In this document: piece by piece, positions 22,504 to 29,076 of the stretch
How positions within the stretch are numbered: position 1 is the stretch's first letter
How the letters are laid out: each line of letters begins with the position of its first letter
Origin: VRUE01 sp033856195
GTDB lineage: Bacteria; Actinomycetota; Thermoleophilia; Solirubrobacterales; 70-9
Direction: 5' to 3'
DNA: 29,076 nt
Assembly (NCBI GenBank): GCA_033856195.1
Contig: JAWVFL010000066.1
Span: 1-29,076, forward strand
Position numbers and translations under genes: made by a program
The notes under the pieces: generated by a model
The model's input: the letters and a program-made list of their open reading frames with translations, nothing else
Database searches by the model: none
Told to the model about the DNA's origin: nothing

Positions 22504-23671
22504 TGCTTCCGCTGTTCCTTTTGCCCCTTATGTCGGGCAAAAGCACAGCGGAGCGGGTTGGTGGGGCTGCCAGGAGCTCCTCGTAGAGGGCGAGCGTCTG
22601 AGCGGCGACCGAGTCCCAGGAGTAGGGGCCGGCTGCCGCCGCTCGGGCTGCCGCTGCCATGCGCTCGCGGGCGGCGGGATCGGCAGTCAACTCGCCGAGG
22701 GCTTGCGCCAGCGCAGTCGGATCCTCGGGTGGGACCAGCCGCGCGGCGCCCGTCGCCGCCACCTCGGGGAAGCCGCCGACGGCGCTGAGCACCAGCGGCT
22801 TGCCGAAGGCGAGACCGGTGTAGAGGACGCCGGAATGCTCGGCGTCGCGGTAGGGCAGGACGACGAGGTCGGCGCGGCGGAAGATCGCCGGGATCTCGGC
22901 GTCCTCGACGAAGCGGGTGACGAAGCGAACGCGGCCGGGAACAGCGGCTGCCAGCGCCCGCAGCGGCCCGACGTCCATGCGCGGGTTGCCGACGATCCAG
23001 AGCTCGGCGCCTTCCACTTGGCGGAAGGCCTCGATCAGTGTGTCGAGGCCCTTGTAGGGACGCAGCAAGCCGAAGAAGAGGACCACGGGCCCCTCGGCGC
23101 CCTCGAGCTCCCGCGGCAGCGGCTTCTCCCGCGGTAGGTCGGTGAGGTAGTCGAAGGCGCCGTGGGGGATGACGCGAACCCGGCCCGGATCGATCCCGAC
23201 CTCGTCGCGCAGGCGCGAGGCGCCGTGCTCGGAGTGGGCGATGACGGCGTCCATACGACCGAAGAGCTTCCTGGCCATCGAGGCCTGACGGCGACTGGCT
23301 TTTGGGGGCAGGACGTAGTGGGCAGTAAGGACCCGGGGGCGCCTTGGCGGCAGCAGGTGGGCGTCGAGCGAGGGCATCGTCAGCCACTGGTAGTGGACGA
23401 TGTCCGCGTCCAGCTCGCGGCGCAGCCGCAACATGTCCGGAAGATGCTCGGCGGCCTTGAAGGCGCGCCGCGCCGGCGCCTCCAGACCACGGCTCGCGCT
23501 GCGCCGGTAGAAGCACTCGCGCACCCGGTAGCCCCGCGGCTCGGGCGCCGGCCCGTAGAGGAAGCGGCTGGTCAGCAGCTCGACCTCGGCGCCGCGTCGG
23601 GCGAGGCCAGCGGCAAGCGCGCGGTCGTACGGCGGCGTGAAGGCCGGGGGGTCGACGAGCTGTACTCGCAT
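22499..23671 (-). CDS. Glycosyltransferase, family 4 (GT-B fold)
   Basis: 390 aa. The N-terminal Rossmann half has DPPAFTPPYDRALAAGLARR and DADIVHYQWLTMPSLD; the hinge reads RVRVIPHGAFD. The C-terminal half carries VVLFFGLLRPYKGLDTLIEA (with the Arg/Lys that contacts the donor diphosphate), ELWIVGNPR, IFRRADLVVLPYRDAEHSGV and YTGLAFGKPLVLSAVGGFPE, corresponding to the EX7E region of GT4 enzymes. It adds a sugar from a nucleotide donor to the lipid-linked intermediate; sugar unknown. ATG 23671 follows GATAAT by eight bases. Its end lies in a hairpin. Confidence 0.9.
   Translation of the reverse strand: MRVQLVDPPAFTPPYDRALAAGLARRGAEVELLTSRFLYGPAPEPRGYRVRECFYRRSASRGLEAPARRAFKAAEHLPDMLRLRRELDADIVHYQWLTMPSLDAHLLPPRRPRVLTAHYVLPPKASRRQASMARKLFGRMDAVIAHSEHGASRLRDEVGIDPGRVRVIPHGAFDYLTDLPREKPLPRELEGAEGPVVLFFGLLRPYKGLDTLIEAFRQVEGAELWIVGNPRMDVGPLRALAAAVPGRVRFVTRFVEDAEIPAIFRRADLVVLPYRDAEHSGVLYTGLAFGKPLVLSAVGGFPEVAATGAARLVPPEDPTALAQALGELTADPAARERMAAAARAAAAGPYSWDSVAAQTLALYEELLAAPPTRSAVLLPDIRGKRNSGSR
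22509..22551 (-). terminator. Hairpin within the 3' end of the GT4 gene
   Basis: A 9-base stem (22518-22526 with 22535-22543, CTTTTGCCC/GGGCAAAAG) with 8-base loop is extended across a 3/2 internal loop by a 6-base stem (22509-22514 with 22546-22551). It lies just inside the stop codon and may reduce read-through into the GT2 gene, which has its own -10. Confidence 0.4.
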
Positions 23672-23679
23672 GACGGGCG

Positions 23680-23687
23680 ATTATCGT
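23680..23687. promoter_or_regulatory. Overlapping divergent -10 elements
   Basis: On the minus strand GATAAT (23680-23685) ends eight bases before the GT4 ATG. On the plus strand TATCGT (23682-23687) ends seven bases before GTG 23695. The two promoters share bases, so the divergent glycosyltransferase units may compete for polymerase. Confidence 0.4.
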
Positions 23688-23694
23688 GGCGGCA

Positions 23695-24624
23695 GTGGCG
23701 CCCACGCTCTCCTACTGCGTCGTGAACACGAACGGCCGCGAGTACCTGCTCGCCTGCCTCGACGCGATCGAGCGTACGCATCCGCAGCGGGTCGAGCGGG
23801 AGATCCTCGTTCTCGACAACGCATCCACCGACGGCTCAGCGGACGCCGTGCGCGCTCGTGGCGGTGACGTCCGCCTGATCGCGCTGGAGCGGCGCACCGG
23901 CAAGGCCGAGAACGACTCGGCCCTGATGCGCGAGGCGCAGGGGCGCTACTGCCTGCTGCTCAACGAGGACTCGGAGCTGCGACCCGGGGCTGCGGCGGCC
24001 CTGATCGCGGCCCTTGACGCCGACCCCAAAGCCGCCGCTGCTACCCCGCAGCTGCTCGACTCCGATGGCAACCCCGTCTCATGCGCCTGGCGCTTCCCCG
24101 GCGTCGGCACCGCCCTCGTCGGGGCGCTCTTCCTGCACCGCTGGCTGACCGTGCAGAGCAAGGGCGAGCGGACCCGGCGGGTCGACTGGGCGCAATCGAG
24201 CGCGTTGCTGGTCCAGCGCGAGGCAGCCGCCGCGATCGGCTACATGGATCCCGACTTCTTCGTCTACTACGACGAGTGCGATTTCGCCAAGCGCCTCGCC
24301 GAGGCCGGCTGGCACAGCCTCTTCGTCCCCTCGGCTGAGGCGGTCCATCACGACCAGCTCTCCACCGACCTCGCCAAGGGCCTCCCCCGCATCGTCGAAT
24401 TCCACCGCAACCGTGACCTCTACATGCGCAAGCACCACGGGCACGCGAGTGCGCTGGCCGTCCGCCTTCTCACTGCCTGGTCCTACGCCGTGCGCGCGAT
24501 TGCCGCGATGGTGCTGCCGACCCGACCGGCCCGCATCTACCGCGCCCACGCGCGGCAAGCGCTGTTCCCGGGCCACGGGCAGGGTCTCGCCCCCGACCGC
24601 GAGGAGACATCGGCCGGTCGATGA
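23695..24624 (+). CDS. Glycosyltransferase, family 2 (rhamnosyltransferase-like)
   Basis: 309 aa from GTG 23695; a GTG at 23686 would add three residues, but 23695 sits seven bases after TATCGT. The GT-A core is clear: LSYCVVNTNGREYLLACLD, ILVLDNASTDGSAD, GRYCLLLNEDSELRPGA (DxD region), QSSALLVQREAAAAIGYMD, and DFFVYYDECDFAKRLAEAGW followed by AVHHD, the C-terminal pattern of rhamnosyl- and related transferases. A hydrophobic segment near 265-280 may associate with the membrane. The stop overlaps the ATG of the HD-Hsp90 gene (ATGA), so that gene is translated with it. Confidence 0.9.
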   Translation: MAPTLSYCVVNTNGREYLLACLDAIERTHPQRVEREILVLDNASTDGSADAVRARGGDVRLIALERRTGKAENDSALMREAQGRYCLLLNEDSELRPGAAAALIAALDADPKAAAATPQLLDSDGNPVSCAWRFPGVGTALVGALFLHRWLTVQSKGERTRRVDWAQSSALLVQREAAAAIGYMDPDFFVYYDECDFAKRLAEAGWHSLFVPSAEAVHHDQLSTDLAKGLPRIVEFHRNRDLYMRKHHGHASALAVRLLTAWSYAVRAIAAMVLPTRPARIYRAHARQALFPGHGQGLAPDREETSAGR

Positions 24625-27242
24625 CCGCCCTGGCGGCATCGCGACTGCTCCGGGACGCGTTCGTCTCTCCGTCTTCGGACCCCTACACGGACGCGCGGGC
24701 CCGGCTCAGGGCCTCCTACCTCTCGTTCAAGGAACACGCGGACCTGCTCGCCGGGGAGATCAACCGCGACTTTCCTGACTTCACCGTTCACGACGGCAGT
24801 CACCTCGACGCCCTCTGGGAGCTGGCTGACACTGTCGCAGGGCCACAGGCGAGCCTGAACCCACTCGACGCCTACGTCCTCGGCGGCGCGATTCTCCTCC
24901 ACGATCTCGGGCTTGCCCTTGCCAGCTACCCCGGCGGGAAGAGCGACCTGCGCGAGGAGCCGGAATGGAGCGACGCCCTGACGGCGGCCCTCGAGCGGCA
25001 TCTCGGCAGGCCGCCTCTGAAGGACGAGCTGGCTTCGGCCCCCCGGGAGATCGAGAAGCGGGCCGAGCAGCAGGTGCTGCGCCGGCGACACGCCGCTCAC
25101 GCCGAGGAGCTGGCCTCGACGAGCTGGTCCGCCGCGGGCAGGGAGATGTTCCTGATCGAAGATTCAGAGCTGCGCCACTCCTACGGCCCGCTGATGGGAC
25201 AGATCGCCCACAGCCACTGGTGGGAGACGGCGGAGCTGCCACGCGTCTTCGGGCAGTCGCTCGGGCCGCCCGCATGGTGCCCCTCAGAGTGGACCGCCAA
25301 TCCGCTGCGACTCGCCTGCCTCCTGCGCGTCTGCGATGCGCTGCACCTGGACTCCACGCGGGCGCCGCAGTTCCTCCGCGCCCTGCGGGAACCGCTGCCA
25401 CCGGCCTCCTCCAACCACTGGACCTTCCAGGGGCGGCTGGCGCGTCCGTACCTCAACGGCTCCTACCTGGAGTTCACTGCCGGGGATCCGTTCGGCCCAG
25501 AGGACGCCGACGCCTGGTGGCTATGCCACGACGTGCTGCGCCGCGCCGATCAGTGGATCCGGGAGGTACAGGCGCTGCTGGCCGACTCCAACATGGAGGG
25601 GCTTGCCATCCAGGGCATCGCCGGGGTCGAGGACCCGCGGCGGCTGGCGCGGCTGATCCGCATCCGAGGCTGGATCCCGGTCGATACCGACATCCGCGTG
25701 ACCAACGTCGCCGACCTCGTCGTCAAGCTCGGCGGCAGCGAGCTCTACGGTCCGGACCGGCCTCACGTCGCCCTGCGCGAGCTGATCCAGAACGGAGCCG
25801 ATGCCGTTCGGGCGCGCCGCATCATGGAGGGACGAGGCGATGGCTGGGGTCGGGTCTCCGTCAGCCTCACGCAGCGCTCCGGCGGCTGGTGGCTCGAGGT
25901 CGCGGACACGGGCGTGGGGATGAGCGAGGAACGGCTGGCCGGGGCGCTGATCGACTTCGGAAGCTCGTTCTGGGGCACGGGGGCCGTCGCCCGCGAGTTC
26001 CCCGGCCTGCTCTCGCAGGGCTTCCGCCCCACCGGTCGCTACGGCGTCGGCTTCTTCTCCGTTTTCATGCTCGGCTCGAGGGTGGAAGTCCTCAGCCGGC
26101 CCTACTCGGCGTCCCTCGCGGACACGCGGTCGTTCACCTTCCGCGCCGGGGTGGCGGAAAGGCCGATCCTGAGCGAGGTCGGGCCCGGTGAGCAGCTCGT
26201 CGATGGTGGCACGCTCGTTCGGGTGCGGCTGGATGACGGCGTCAAGGACAAGCTGCTCTCGGCGGTGGGTGAAGAGGCCGTGACGCTGGAGACGCTCTGC
26301 GGCTGGCTTTGCCCCGCCCTGGACGTAGACCTGTACGTCGACGGAGCCGGCAAGGAGCCGGTGGTGCGCGCCGATGACTGGCTCGATCTGGAGGGAATGG
26401 AGCTGCTGGATCGGATCGCCGGGGGGACCCGCGAAGCCGCCGCCGACGGCGGCCACCTAGAGCTGGTCGCCGCAAACCTCCAGCTCGTGCACGACCCGGA
26501 CGGAACCGTGATCGGCCGCGCGGCCCTCCTGCCGCTCGATTACCCGGGTTCCTTCCGCCTCCACGGGAACGCCGTCGTCACCGTCGGGGGAATGCGATCG
26601 ATGAGCCTCACGGGCGTCGCCGGCGTGCTGGCCGGAGAGTCGACGACCGTGACACGGGATGCGGCGAAGCCGATCGTGGCCCCCGAGGGCCTCGCCGGCT
26701 GGGCTACCGAGCAGGGGGAGACCGCCCTCGGCACAAAGCTTCCCGAGGCCGTCCTCGCTGAACTCGCTGATTTCGTCGTCGCCTGCGAAGGCGATATCGG
26801 CGCGCTTCCCGTCGCCCTCTCGACCAGCGGCTGGCTGCGTGCGGCGGACCTGGAGCCTTGGCTCGCCCGGCAGCGGACGGTGGTCTTCATCGACTACTCG
26901 GAGAAGCTGTTCGACGAGAACCAGGGTGGGCCGATCGAGCTCGCCGACAACGTGCTGATGTTCAACAACCCGCTCGGGACGTTCCTCTACGACGATCTCT
27001 CCGAGAGGCAGCAGCGCTGGCCCGAGCCGCGACTCCTCGGCAACCCCGATCGCTACGTAGGCAGAATTCAGAGCCTCGTCATCGAGTGCGCCGCGACTGC
27101 TTGGGGCTGTACAGAAGAGGAGATCGTGGAAGCGATGAAGCTCTCCTTCATGCGCGATCAGGTTTCCGCGAAGATCGGCGCCCGCGGCGGTGAGCCTGTG
27201 GTCTTCCATCACGTCGACGCGATCGTCAGGCCAACCGGGTAA
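24621..27242 (+). CDS. HD phosphohydrolase domain fused to an Hsp90-type ATPase
   Basis: 873 aa. The N-terminal third is an HD-superfamily domain: HDGSHLDALW (His57, His61), GGAILLHDLGLAL (His94-Asp95), QIAHSHWW (His197, His199) and LLRVCDALHLDSTRAP (Asp239) supply the metal ligands. Residues about 360-540 are a GHKL ATPase of Hsp90 type: ALRELIQNGADAV (Glu387, Asn391), VADTGVGMS (429-435), GRYGVGFFSVFMLGSRVEVL (472 on) and a GTLVRVRL strand. About 330 further residues are unassigned, perhaps a middle/client domain. Hsp90-like ATPases joined to HD or nuclease domains are known from predicted bacterial conflict systems, but here the gene is ATGA-coupled to a glycosyltransferase. Role unknown: a nucleotide-hydrolysing defence effector, or a chaperone-like regulator of glycan assembly. 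Confidence 0.85.
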   Translation: MTALAASRLLRDAFVSPSSDPYTDARARLRASYLSFKEHADLLAGEINRDFPDFTVHDGSHLDALWELADTVAGPQASLNPLDAYVLGGAILLHDLGLALASYPGGKSDLREEPEWSDALTAALERHLGRPPLKDELASAPREIEKRAEQQVLRRRHAAHAEELASTSWSAAGREMFLIEDSELRHSYGPLMGQIAHSHWWETAELPRVFGQSLGPPAWCPSEWTANPLRLACLLRVCDALHLDSTRAPQFLRALREPLPPASSNHWTFQGRLARPYLNGSYLEFTAGDPFGPEDADAWWLCHDVLRRADQWIREVQALLADSNMEGLAIQGIAGVEDPRRLARLIRIRGWIPVDTDIRVTNVADLVVKLGGSELYGPDRPHVALRELIQNGADAVRARRIMEGRGDGWGRVSVSLTQRSGGWWLEVADTGVGMSEERLAGALIDFGSSFWGTGAVAREFPGLLSQGFRPTGRYGVGFFSVFMLGSRVEVLSRPYSASLADTRSFTFRAGVAERPILSEVGPGEQLVDGGTLVRVRLDDGVKDKLLSAVGEEAVTLETLCGWLCPALDVDLYVDGAGKEPVVRADDWLDLEGMELLDRIAGGTREAAADGGHLELVAANLQLVHDPDGTVIGRAALLPLDYPGSFRLHGNAVVTVGGMRSMSLTGVAGVLAGESTTVTRDAAKPIVAPEGLAGWATEQGETALGTKLPEAVLAELADFVVACEGDIGALPVALSTSGWLRAADLEPWLARQRTVVFIDYSEKLFDENQGGPIELADNVLMFNNPLGTFLYDDLSERQQRWPEPRLLGNPDRYVGRIQSLVIECAATAWGCTEEEIVEAMKLSFMRDQVSAKIGARGGEPVVFHHVDAIVRPTG

Positions 27243-27260
27243 CGACGCCTACGGCGTCGT
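27242..27260. terminator. Bidirectional hairpin between convergent genes
   Basis: ACGACGCC and GGCGTCGT form a perfect 8-base stem with a TAC loop. The last base of the HD-Hsp90 TAA starts the hairpin, and the flippase TAG (27249-27251) lies across the loop. No T-run on either side. Confidence 0.5.
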
Positions 27261-28790
27261 GTCCTCGGCTCGCAGCTCGACCTCGTAGGCCTCCGGCACA
27301 GTCCCGTCGACGCGGGCCGGCCTCGCGTTGAGGGTACGCAGCTCGGTGACCAGCTCGCCAGGGTGGCGCAGGCGCGCGAGCCAGCTTCGCTCTGCCGACG
27401 TGAAAAAGCCGGTCGCGAGCAGGGCGAGTGGGTAGACGAGCCAGAACGCCGTCCGCAGCGCGAGGCCTGCGAAGCCGTCCGTCGGCAGAAGCAGCTCGCC
27501 GAGACCGACCAGGGCCGCGGAGATCCCAACTATCCGCGCCAGGCGCCCCCATTCATAGGGCACAGGGAAAAGGCGCTGGGTGAAGCCGTACATCAGGGCC
27601 AGCACGACGAGGTAGGAGGCGACGAGCGCGAGGCCGGCGCCGACGATTCCCAGCGGCGGCACGAGGATCAGGTTGAGGGCGACGTTGGCGGCGAGGGCGG
27701 CGGCGGTCGCGGGGAAGTTGAACTCGGTGCGGCCGGTTCTGCCGAGGATGACGACGAGGACCATGTAGAGGGCGTAGAGGGTGACGCCGGTGGCGATCAG
27801 GCCGATCGCTTCGTAGGAGTCGAAGAACTCCGGCGCGGCGAGGGCGCGGACGATCCAGCGCGAGAGCAGCCACATCCCGGTGACGACGAAGGCGCAGCCG
27901 GCGACGAACCAGGTGACCACGGCGGCGTAGGCTCGGCGGGCATCGCCGTCGTCGCGGATCGAGTAGGCGAGCGGCGGCCAGGCGAGCTGGAAGCCGCGGA
28001 CGAGGACGTTGACCGCCTGGGCGAACTTGACCGCCAGCGAGTAGAGGCCGGCCTCGGACAGGCCAAGGGAGTGGGCGATGATGACCCGGTCGACGAAGTT
28101 GAGCCCGTAGAGCGAGAGCTCGGCGGGCATCGTCGGCAGGCCGAAGCGCATCAACCGCCGCAGCAGCGGGCGCTCGAAGCGCAGCGACAGCCGCTGCCGA
28201 TGGACGAAGATCAAGGCGACGACGAAGATGGCGCCGCTGGCGTAGCTGCCGATCAGCAGCCCCCTCGCCCCCTCTTCGAAACCGACGACGAGGACGATGG
28301 TCAGCCCGATCGCAGCCAGCACGTTGAGGATCGTGGTGACGAAGAAAGCCCGCGCCCGCTCTTCGAGGCGGAAGAGGGTGAGCAGGTACTCGATCATCGT
28401 CAGCACCCAGAGGCCGCCGATCGAGATCCGCGCGAGGTCCGGCGCCGGGCGGGGGAGCAGCGCTTCGGAGATCGGCGTGGCGAACGGGAGCGCGACCAGC
28501 GCCGCGATCGTGGCAAACCAGAAGAGCGCCGCGAAGGAGGTCGAGACGACGCGCGCCGGGTCCTCGCCCTCCTTGTAGTAGAAGCGCAGCACGGCCTCGA
28601 TCAGGCCGAGTCGGACGATGATGCTGGCCGAGACCACCGCGGCGAACATCACCTCGGCGGCGCCGTAGTCTTCGGTCGTGAGGTAGCGCGTGTAGAGCGG
28701 CAGCAGCGCTACCGCGATCAGCTTCGAGACGATGCTCGCCGCCGTGTAGGCGGCGCCGGTCGTCGCTAGGCGGCGGAGGTATCCCGACAC
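27249..28790 (-). CDS. Polysaccharide flippase (Wzx/MOP family)
   Basis: 513 aa, with about 12-14 hydrophobic helices spread through the chain. It would flip the lipid-linked repeat unit to the outer face of the membrane. Typical family features: start YLRRLATTGAAYTAASIVSK with LPLYTRYLTTEDYG, FGLPTMPAELSLYGLNFVDR at the middle of the protein, LGLSEAGLYSLAVKFAQAV, and NVALNLILVPPLGIVGAGLA in the C-terminal half. The hydrophilic tail (about 480-513) is a little long. GTG 28790 follows TAGGGT by six bases, inside the 3' end of the upstream gene, which it overlaps by 25 bases. Confidence 0.92.
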   Translation of the reverse strand: MSGYLRRLATTGAAYTAASIVSKLIAVALLPLYTRYLTTEDYGAAEVMFAAVVSASIIVRLGLIEAVLRFYYKEGEDPARVVSTSFAALFWFATIAALVALPFATPISEALLPRPAPDLARISIGGLWVLTMIEYLLTLFRLEERARAFFVTTILNVLAAIGLTIVLVVGFEEGARGLLIGSYASGAIFVVALIFVHRQRLSLRFERPLLRRLMRFGLPTMPAELSLYGLNFVDRVIIAHSLGLSEAGLYSLAVKFAQAVNVLVRGFQLAWPPLAYSIRDDGDARRAYAAVVTWFVAGCAFVVTGMWLLSRWIVRALAAPEFFDSYEAIGLIATGVTLYALYMVLVVILGRTGRTEFNFPATAAALAANVALNLILVPPLGIVGAGLALVASYLVVLALMYGFTQRLFPVPYEWGRLARIVGISAALVGLGELLLPTDGFAGLALRTAFWLVYPLALLATGFFTSAERSWLARLRHPGELVTELRTLNARPARVDGTVPEAYEVELRAEDTTP

Positions 28791-29076
28791 GCGCTGACCC
28801 TATCTGCGGCTGCCAAGGAGGCACCGACAGCGAGTAGCACCCAGGTGATGGGGTCCTCGAAAAAGCCGGCGTAGGCCATCGTGTGGACGATTAGGGCTAC
28901 GAAGGTTGCGAGGACTGCTGCTCGGGCTATGGGGGTGTGGCGCGCGGGTGGCGCGGGGGGGGGGGGGGCGAGGACGGACCGTGGCCCGCCCGCCGGCCCC
29001 CCACCCCCCCCGCCAGGACCCCCGCGCCTGCAACCCAAAGCCCGAGTGGCAGTTCTCGCAACCATCACAGCCCAAA
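28766..29076 (-). CDS. C-terminal end of a membrane protein, probably O-antigen ligase/polymerase-like
   Basis: The frame runs to TAG 28766-28768 and is open to the window's right edge, so the start is missing. The reliable part (about 28766-28945) encodes two hydrophobic helices around ALIVHTMAYAGFFEDPITW, a pattern I associate with the C-termini of O-antigen ligase/Wzy-type proteins in this lineage; position next to the flippase agrees. Beyond about 28950 the sequence has a run of 14 G (28955-28968) and several C-runs and translates to Gly/Pro low-complexity sequence, so the upstream frame is doubtful and may contain sequencing errors. Confidence 0.5.
   Translation of the reverse strand, partial: WAVMVARTATRALGCRRGGPGGGGGGPAGGPRSVLAPPPPAPPARHTPIARAAVLATFVALIVHTMAYAGFFEDPITWVLLAVGASLAAADRVSACRDTSAA
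28797..28802 (-). promoter_or_regulatory. Leaderless-type -10 of the flippase gene
   Basis: TAGGGT on the minus strand ends six bases before GTG 28790. It lies inside the coding end of the upstream gene, so the flippase may have its own promoter within the operon. Confidence 0.4.

Noticed and set aside
27363..28769. Long plus-strand open frame of 468 codons opposite the flippase gene
   Set aside because: Its translation is an implausible Glu/Asp/Gln/Arg-rich sequence, while the minus strand encodes a clear multi-helix flippase; it is an antisense shadow of GC-rich coding.

Overview
The window is GC-rich and gene-dense and looks like the chromosome of an actinobacterium of the Thermoleophilia/Solirubrobacterales type. 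That assignment is an inference from gene content: very large secreted beta-propeller-like proteins with lysine-rich tails, an exported collagen-like protein, a large expansion of TetR-type regulators, and many starts that look leaderless. No rRNA, tRNA, CRISPR array or intact transposase was seen.

Layout. (1) 1-8068, minus strand: three tightly spaced genes for exported proteins (940 aa, 1171 aa, and a C-terminally incomplete third), headed by a possible 31-codon coupled leader ORF, and preceded by an exported collagen-like protein with its own promoter and structured leader. (2) 8362-8932, plus: a 52-aa gene overlapping a broken nucleotidyltransferase gene, the remains of a two-gene toxin-antitoxin-like unit. 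(3) 8929-13922 plus 15269-15967: seven TetR-family genes carrying eight TetR modules. All share ligand-domain motifs, so they look like local paralogs; one is a tandem two-module protein. (4) 13912-15159: a nucleotide-sugar dehydrogenase, divergent from the last TetR gene. (5) 16061-19104: an enoyl-CoA hydratase, a structured 570-base gap with no convincing gene, metF, and a DUF3105 membrane protein. (6) 19097-29076: a cell-surface polysaccharide locus with FemAB-like and GNAT acyltransferases, an initiating sugar-phosphate transferase, three glycosyltransferases, a Wzx-type flippase and the C-terminal end of what is probably the polymerase/ligase. Inserted in it, and translationally coupled to a glycosyltransferase, is an 873-aa protein joining an HD phosphohydrolase domain to an Hsp90-type ATPase.

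How the genes may work together. The dehydrogenase would supply uronic-acid-type nucleotide sugars. The sugar-phosphate transferase loads the lipid carrier, the glycosyltransferases extend the unit, the flippase exports it and the ligase/polymerase finishes it; the acyltransferases may decorate the glycan or envelope. The TetR array has no adjacent pump or catabolic operon, so its targets are unknown.

Two sequence-level themes recur. First, more than ten start codons sit 6-8 bases after a TANNNT or GATAAT hexamer, as expected for leaderless mRNAs; several starts were moved on this basis. Second, long and mostly perfect hairpins without U-tracts mark gene ends, often with the stop codons inside the arms. 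The strongest candidates for something new are the HD-Hsp90 fusion, the tandem TetR protein inside the TetR array, and the nested 118-bp inverted repeat at 15949-16066.
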